From Sphingomonas bacterium (GTDB lineage: Bacteria; Pseudomonadota; Alphaproteobacteria; Sphingomonadales; Sphingomonadaceae): a stretch of DNA of 10,839 nt. Of this stretch, positions 6,952 to 10,839 are shown piece by piece (position 1 is the stretch's first letter; each line of letters begins with the position of its first letter). Location: positions 1 to 10,839 of the forward strand of contig JAJAZM010000137.1 of assembly GCA_026785645.1 (NCBI GenBank), given 5' to 3'. A program made the translations under genes and the position numbers. The notes under the pieces are model-generated. The model did no database searches, was not told the DNA's origin, and saw only the letters and a program-made list of their open reading frames with translations.

Positions 6952-7881
6952 TTAAGCATCTTCTTGCGGCAGGAAGTCGGGCACCGACAGGTAGCGCTCG
7001 CCGGTGTCGTAATTGAAGGTCAGGACCCGCGGATTGGGACCGAGCTCGGGCAGTTTGCTGGCCACCGCGGCGAGGCTCGCGCCCGACGAAATGCCGACCA
7101 GCATGCCCTCCTCGCGCGCCGCGCGGCGAGCCATTTCGCGCGCATCCTCGGCCGCGACCTGGATCGTTCCGTCGAGCAGCGACATGTCCAGATTGGTCGG
7201 GATGAAGCCCGCGCCAATGCCCTGGATCGGGTGGGGCGAGGGGGCGCCGCCCGAGATCACCGGCGACAGTTCGGGCTCGACCGCGAACACCTTGAGCGAA
7301 GGCCAGGCCGCCTTCAGCACCTGCGCACAACCGGTCAGGTGGCCGCCGGTGCCAACCCCGGTGATCAAAGCATCGAACGGTGCGTCGGTGAAATCGGCGA
7401 GGATCTCGCGTGCGGTGGTGGCGACGTGGACCGCGATATTCGCGGGATTGTCGAACTGCTGCGGCATCCAGCCGCCGGGGGTCGAAACGCGAAGCTCGGT
7501 AGCACGGGCGATGGCACCCTTCATGCCCTCCGCGCGCGGGGTGAGGTCAAAGCTCGCGCCATAGGCCAGCATCAGCCGACGGCGCTCGATCGACATCGAA
7601 TCGGGCATGACGAGGATCAATTTGTAGCCCTTGACGGCGGCGACCATGGCGAGGCCGATCCCGGTATTGCCGCTGGTCGGCTCGATGATCGTCCCGCCGG
7701 GGGCAAGCTTGCCCGACGCCTCGGCTTCTTCGATCATGGCGAGCGCGATTCGGTCCTTGATCGAACCGCCTGGGTTGGCCCGCTCTGATTTGACCCAGAC
7801 CTCGGCAGAATCGCCGAACAAGCGGCCCAGGCGGATGTGCGGCGTGTTGCCGATGGTGTCGAGGATTGAATTGGCCTTCAT
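6952..7881 (-). CDS. cysK: Cysteine synthase A (O-acetylserine sulfhydrylase)
   Basis: A 309-residue cytoplasmic PLP enzyme, normal length for the family, that forms cysteine from O-acetylserine and sulfide. Lys42 in NPGGSIKDR (36-44) is the Schiff-base lysine. TSGNTGIG (69-76) is the substrate-carboxylate loop, GVGTGGH (175-181) binds the PLP phosphate, and Ser266 in GISSGAS (263-269) faces the pyridine nitrogen. The segment SPVISGG...PIQGIGAGFIP (206-228) is the CysK-type active-site loop, favouring CysK over CysM or cystathionine beta-synthase. The start is supported by AAGGAGAG about 6 nt upstream. Its ATG overlaps the TGA of the upstream MFS gene (ATGA, 7881-7878), so the two are probably translated in a coupled manner. 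No hairpin terminator is visible in the 77 bp between it and the c-di-GMP gene. Confidence 0.95.
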   Translation of the reverse strand: MKANSILDTIGNTPHIRLGRLFGDSAEVWVKSERANPGGSIKDRIALAMIEEAEASGKLAPGGTIIEPTSGNTGIGLAMVAAVKGYKLILVMPDSMSIERRRLMLAYGASFDLTPRAEGMKGAIARATELRVSTPGGWMPQQFDNPANIAVHVATTAREILADFTDAPFDALITGVGTGGHLTGCAQVLKAAWPSLKVFAVEPELSPVISGGAPSPHPIQGIGAGFIPTNLDMSLLDGTIQVAAEDAREMARRAAREEGMLVGISSGASLAAVASKLPELGPNPRVLTFNYDTGERYLSVPDFLPQEDA

Positions 7882-9176
7882 GCTGTCTCTCCTTGCAGAC
7901 GGTCGGGCGGAACTGGAGTCGGGGGATCAAAGGTTCGCGCGTTGCGGAGTTCCGGAAAGAAGATTGCCCATCCTGCGGCAATGACGATCGCAGCCGCACC
8001 GCCGCCGGCCACCGCGAGCACTGGGCCGAGCAATCCGGCGGCGAGGCCCGACTGCATCTCGCCAAGCTCGTTGGAGGCGGAGATGGCGAAGCCCGACACC
8101 GCCGACACCCTGCCGCGCATGGCGTCGGGAGTGTGAAGCTGGACCAAGCTGGAGCGGACATAGACCGAGAGCATGTCGAACATGCCGAGCAAGGCGAGGG
8201 CGGCGAGCGACAAGGTCATGTTGGTCGACAGGCCGAAGATGATCGTCATTGCGCCAAAGCCGGCGACTGCGAGGAGCATCTTGACCCCGACGTTTCGCTT
8301 GAGCGGCACCCAAGCGTAATACAGCGCGAGGATCGCGGCGCCGACCGCGGGCGCGGCGCGGAGCAGGCCAAGGCCCTCGGTGCCGACCTTGAGAATGTCG
8401 CGGGCATAGACTGGCAGCATCGCGGTCGCCCCGCCGACTAGCACCGCGAACAAATCGAGCGTGATAGCGCCGAACAGGAATCGGTGGTGGCGGACGTAGG
8501 TCAGGCCGTCGATCATCTGGCGAAACGGGTGGGCGTGGCCCGCGATCGGTGGCGGGGTGATGCGGCGGATCGGGGTCAGCGCGATGATCGCCACCAGCAT
8601 CAGCGCGGCCGCGACCCAATAGGGCAAAGCCGGATCGGCGGCATAGAGAAAGCCGCCTAGCGCGGGACCGCCGACCGAGGCGACCTGCCACGCGATCGAA
8701 CTCATCGCGATCGCCTCCGGAAGCATCTTGGGCGGTACGATATTGGGGGCGATGGCGGACATTGCGGGACCGACGAATACCCGCGCGACGCCGTGCAGCG
8801 CGGCGAAGGAGAACAGGATCGGAAGCGTCAGTGCATCGTTCGCTGTCAACCAGCCGAGCGCCAGGGCAATCGTCATGTCGATGCCATTGGCGAGCCGTGC
8901 CACCGTGCGCCGCTCGAAGCGGTCGGCGACCCAGCCCGCGACCGGGGTTAGCAAGGCGAGCGGCACGAATTGCGACAGGCCGAGCAGCCCCAGCTGGAAC
9001 GAAGCCTGGCGGATCGACATGCCATAACCACCCGCGGACACGTCGGCGCGGGCGAGATCATAGACTTGATAGCCGATGATCACGACCATCCCCATTGTCG
9101 CCAGCACTGCGGCGAAGCGTGCAATCCAGTAATAACGGAAGTCGGCAATTCTCAGCGGGGCGGGGAGAAGGGCCAT
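7878..9176 (-). CDS. Major facilitator superfamily transporter, DHA3/EntS-like
   Basis: A 432-residue inner-membrane protein with about twelve hydrophobic helices (for example 17-39, 60-80, 98-118, 120-140, 184-202, 238-258, 264-290, 298-316, 320-342, 380-407). The conserved MFS motif A is GWVADRFERRTVAR (81-94) after helix 2. PAMSAIAPNIVPPKMLPEA (137-155) and TPDAMRGRVSA (349-359) are features of the DHA3 group, which includes macrolide and enterobactin exporters. Proton-driven efflux is the family expectation; the substrate cannot be read from sequence. The frame stays open for 138 codons upstream, but that part is antisense to radA and not transporter-like, so the ATG at 9176 (MALLPAPLRIADFRYYW) was chosen despite a weak ribosome-binding site. 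It overlaps cysK by 4 nt and diverges from radA across 67 bp. Confidence 0.9.
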   Translation of the reverse strand: MALLPAPLRIADFRYYWIARFAAVLATMGMVVIIGYQVYDLARADVSAGGYGMSIRQASFQLGLLGLSQFVPLALLTPVAGWVADRFERRTVARLANGIDMTIALALGWLTANDALTLPILFSFAALHGVARVFVGPAMSAIAPNIVPPKMLPEAIAMSSIAWQVASVGGPALGGFLYAADPALPYWVAAALMLVAIIALTPIRRITPPPIAGHAHPFRQMIDGLTYVRHHRFLFGAITLDLFAVLVGGATAMLPVYARDILKVGTEGLGLLRAAPAVGAAILALYYAWVPLKRNVGVKMLLAVAGFGAMTIIFGLSTNMTLSLAALALLGMFDMLSVYVRSSLVQLHTPDAMRGRVSAVSGFAISASNELGEMQSGLAAGLLGPVLAVAGGGAAAIVIAAGWAIFFPELRNARTFDPPTPVPPDRLQGETA

Positions 9177-9243
9177 GCCATGCCGCCTAGCTGGCGCACC
9201 AGCGCTCGACAAGCGGCAGCGGATCGCTAGACCGAGCAGCACG
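9177..9243. other. Divergent intergenic region between the MFS gene and radA
   Basis: Sixty-seven bp must hold promoters for both divergent genes, unless one is transcribed from within its neighbour. I found no convincing -35/-10 pair and only weak Shine-Dalgarno sequences on either side. A short CGCC-TAGCT-GGCG dyad at 9184-9196 is too small to interpret. Confidence 0.4.
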
Positions 9244-10611
9244 ATGGCGCGCCCCAAAACCCGATTTGTCTGCCAGGCCTGCGGCTCGGTTTCGCCGCGC
9301 TGGCAAGGGCAATGCCCCGATTGCGCCGAATGGAATACGCTGGTGCAGGAATCGGCGGCGGTGTCGTCGATCTTCGCTGCCAAGCATGACCTGTCCGCAG
9401 GGGGACGCGCGATCACCTTGTCCTCGCTCGACGACGAGGTCGCGTTGCCTGACCGGTTGGCGTCGGGAATCGCCGAATTCGACCGCGCGATCGGCGGCGG
9501 GATCGTGCCCGGATCAGCGATGCTGGTCGGCGGCGATCCGGGGATCGGCAAATCGACGCTGCTGCTGCAGGTCGCGGCGCGGCTGGCCAAGGCCGGGAGC
9601 CGGGTGGTCTACGTCTCGGGCGAGGAAGCCGCCAACCAAGTGCGACTGCGTGCGCTTCGTCTCGGTCTTGGCGGATCGCCGGTCGAACTGGCCGCAGCGA
9701 CCAGCGTTCGCGATATATTGACCACGCTGGCGCAAGGCGAGCCCCCGGCGCTGGTGGTGATCGATTCGATCCAGACGATGCATAGCGACCTGATCGAGGG
9801 CGCGCCGGGGACCGTCAGCCAGGTGCGGGCGTCGGCACAGGAATTGGTGCGCTTCGCCAAGCAGAGCGATTCGGCGGTGGTGCTGGTCGGGCATGTCACC
9901 AAGGACGGGACGATCGCGGGCCCACGCGTGCTCGAGCATATGGTCGACACCGTGCTGAGCTTCGAGGGCGAGCGGAGCCACCAGTATCGGATCCTGAGGG
10001 CGGTTAAGAACCGCTTCGGCGGGACCGACGAGATTGGTGTGTTCGCGATGGAAGAAGGCGGGCTCGCCGAGGTCGCCAATCCGTCGTCGCTGTTCCTGAC
10101 CAGCCGCGAAGATGCGGTCAGCGGGACTGCGATTTTCCCGGCGCTGGAGGGGACGCGGCCGGTGCTGGTCGAGATCCAGGCGCTGACCGTGCGGCTGGCA
10201 AGCGGGGCGACCCCGCGCCGTGCTGCGGTTGGCTGGGATTCGGGGCGGCTGGCGATGATCCTGGCGGTGCTCGAAGCGCGCTGTGGGGTGAGCTTTGCGA
10301 CGGTCGAAGTCTATCTCAACGTGGCGGGTGGGTATCGCCTGACCGACCCCGCCGCTGACCTTGCGGTGGCAGCCGCGTTGGTTTCGGCGATGAGCGAGCG
10401 GCCAGTGCCGCAAGCAACGATCGTGATGGGCGAAATTGCACTGTCGGGCGAAGTCCGGCCGATTGCGCACGCCGCGCTTCGAATCAAGGAAGCCGCCAAA
10501 CTGGGCTTCGAAAGCGCTTGGGTTCCGGCCGGAACCGACGCGACCGGCGGGCTAAAACTCGAACGCTACGCCAACCTTCGCCAGTTGGTCGACCGACTGC
10601 TCGGTCGATAG
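9244..10611 (+). CDS. radA: DNA repair protein RadA (branch-migration helicase, RecA-like)
   Basis: A 455-residue cytoplasmic ATPase that works with RecA to extend and process recombination intermediates. The N-terminal zinc finger has Cys10, Cys13, Cys24 and Cys27 (CQAC...CPDC). The RecA-like core carries Walker A GGDPGIGKST (96-105), Walker B VVIDSIQT (171-178) and the RadA-specific KNRFG motif (255-259), whose Lys/Arg are needed for branch migration. The C-terminus (about 290-455) is the Lon-protease-like fold, with GEIALSGEVRPI (396-407). Length and every motif match the family, so the gene looks intact. The frame opens 69 nt earlier at 9175, but those residues resemble no RadA and overlap the divergent MFS start. 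MARPKTRFVCQACG from the ATG at 9244 is the canonical N-terminus, although its ribosome-binding site is poor. A strong hairpin terminator lies about 50 bp after the stop. Confidence 0.97.
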   Translation: MARPKTRFVCQACGSVSPRWQGQCPDCAEWNTLVQESAAVSSIFAAKHDLSAGGRAITLSSLDDEVALPDRLASGIAEFDRAIGGGIVPGSAMLVGGDPGIGKSTLLLQVAARLAKAGSRVVYVSGEEAANQVRLRALRLGLGGSPVELAAATSVRDILTTLAQGEPPALVVIDSIQTMHSDLIEGAPGTVSQVRASAQELVRFAKQSDSAVVLVGHVTKDGTIAGPRVLEHMVDTVLSFEGERSHQYRILRAVKNRFGGTDEIGVFAMEEGGLAEVANPSSLFLTSREDAVSGTAIFPALEGTRPVLVEIQALTVRLASGATPRRAAVGWDSGRLAMILAVLEARCGVSFATVEVYLNVAGGYRLTDPAADLAVAAALVSAMSERPVPQATIVMGEIALSGEVRPIAHAALRIKEAAKLGFESAWVPAGTDATGGLKLERYANLRQLVDRLLGR

Positions 10612-10662
10612 TCGCAGCTTAATCGACGCAACAACTACGCTCACCGAAAACATTGCACAGAA

Positions 10663-10690
10663 AACGGCCCCGGATTGCTCCGGGGCCGTT
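10663..10690. terminator. Rho-independent terminator shared by two convergent genes
   Basis: An 11-bp perfect stem (AACGGCCCCGG at 10663-10673 with CCGGGGCCGTT at 10680-10690) encloses the 6-nt loop ATTGCT. On the minus strand the right arm runs into TTTTCTGT, a fair U-tract, so it best fits the proline-rich gene ending at 10715. On the plus strand it is followed by GGTGTTT, a weaker tract, but it lies 51 bp after the radA stop and probably serves radA too. The position between convergent stops fits a bidirectional terminator. The remaining parts of 10612-10714 show nothing else. Confidence 0.9.
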
Positions 10691-10714
10691 GGTGTTTGGC
10701 GTAAGCCTGGTCGC

Positions 10715-10839
10715 TTAGCCGCGCTCGGGTTCGGGCGCTGGCGGCGGCGGCGGCGGCGGCGGCGGGCAGACGTCCGACGCCAGGATCACCGAGCCATCGA
10801 CGCAGGTCTGCGTTGCCGGCGGCGGGGGAGGAGGAGGAG
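10715..10839 (-). CDS. C-terminal end of a proline-rich protein, probably an OmpA-like or beta-barrel outer-membrane protein (partial)
   Basis: Only the last 40 residues are inside the window. Read on the minus strand they are seven prolines, ATQT, the loop CVDGSVILASDVC, nine prolines, then APEPERG and a TAA stop (10717-10715). Two cysteines 12 residues apart could form a disulfide in an extracytoplasmic protein. From memory, sphingomonad outer-membrane beta-barrel or OmpA-related proteins carry similar CPDGSVI...C units between poly-proline linkers, so this is probably the tail of such a protein; no barrel or OmpA domain is visible here to confirm it. Reading-frame evidence is good: the stop is followed by a strong terminator and the codons are clean. 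The proline runs would be expected to need EF-P for efficient translation. Confidence 0.7.
   Translation of the reverse strand, partial: PPPPPPPATQTCVDGSVILASDVCPPPPPPPPPAPEPERG
10742..10765. repeat. Trinucleotide repeat (CGG)8 encoding a poly-proline run
   Basis: Eight uninterrupted CGG units (CCG on the coding minus strand) encode eight of the nine prolines near the C-terminus of the partial gene. A second, less regular proline stretch (10817-10837) uses mixed CCG/CCC/CCT codons. Copy-number change in the pure run would lengthen or shorten the linker without shifting the frame. Confidence 0.85.

Noticed and set aside
6940..7788. 282-codon open frame on the plus strand opposite cysK
   Set aside because: cysK on the minus strand has every catalytic motif; the opposite frame is a compositional shadow with no motif.
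9175..9243. 23-codon upstream extension of radA
   Set aside because: RadA proteins begin just before the CxxC zinc finger; the extra residues are not RadA-like and overlap the divergent gene's start.
9177..9590. N-terminal extension of 138 codons on the MFS transporter frame
   Set aside because: It lies antisense to the start of radA, is Ser/Pro/Arg-rich rather than membrane-like, and the transporter homology begins at the ATG at 9176.
9514..10470. 318-codon open frame on the minus strand opposite radA
   Set aside because: radA is complete and well conserved on the plus strand; the opposite translation is His/Arg/Gln-rich with no domain.
1..10839. Mobile element, CRISPR, phage or defence island
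   Set aside because: No transposase, integrase, direct-repeat array, tRNA or attachment-site-like repeat was seen; all genes share similar high-GC coding style and fit a chromosomal housekeeping context.

Overview
The window looks like a chromosomal housekeeping segment from a high-GC alphaproteobacterium, most likely a sphingomonad (Sphingomonas/Sphingopyxis-like). The reasons are GC-rich third codon positions, a Bacillus-type (propeptide and Fe-S) PurF, a PilZ-ended GGDEF/EAL protein, and a poly-proline/CxDGSVI...C tail of the kind I associate with sphingomonad outer-membrane proteins. The genus is inference from recalled family resemblance, not from a search.

Layout, left to right. (1) Minus strand: purF (49-1497), followed 10 bp later by the first 12 complete codons of another gene running off the left edge (1-38), possibly a short-chain dehydrogenase. 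(2) A 112-bp divergent region (1498-1609) carries a purF promoter candidate and a clear MerR-type dyad. (3) Plus strand: a MerR regulator (1610-1993) abuts a 598-residue acyl-CoA dehydrogenase (1994-3790, TAAATG junction). A small four-helix membrane protein follows (about 3808-4170) whose start codon is puzzling. (4) Minus strand: an 897-residue membrane-bound PAS-GGDEF-EAL-PilZ protein (4181-6874) converges on the small membrane gene with 10 bp between stops. Upstream of it on the same strand are cysK (6952-7881) and an MFS transporter (7878-9176), which overlap by ATGA. (5) Plus strand: radA (9244-10611) diverges from the MFS gene. (6) A strong hairpin terminator (10663-10690) lies between radA and the convergent C-terminal end of a proline-rich protein (10715 to past the right edge).

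How the genes work together. The MerR/acyl-CoA dehydrogenase pair looks like a self-regulated acyl-CoA catabolism operon: the operator-like dyad lies directly before merR, and merR carries the dehydrogenase ribosome-binding site inside its own last codons. The MFS and cysK genes are probably co-transcribed and translationally coupled, though why a DHA3-like exporter should be tied to cysteine synthesis is not evident. The c-di-GMP protein combines the domains for making, breaking and sensing c-di-GMP in one chain. purF and radA are ordinary housekeeping genes.

No mobile element, CRISPR array, tRNA, rRNA or phage-like gene is visible, and no gene-free stretch exceeds 300 bp. I see no strong candidate for a wholly new system. 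The points most worth a second look are the MerR operator overlapping the merR start, the AUC/TTG start puzzle of the small membrane protein, the three-module c-di-GMP protein with altered binding motifs, and the MFS-cysK coupling. The many long overlapping open frames on opposite strands are high-GC shadows and were left out.
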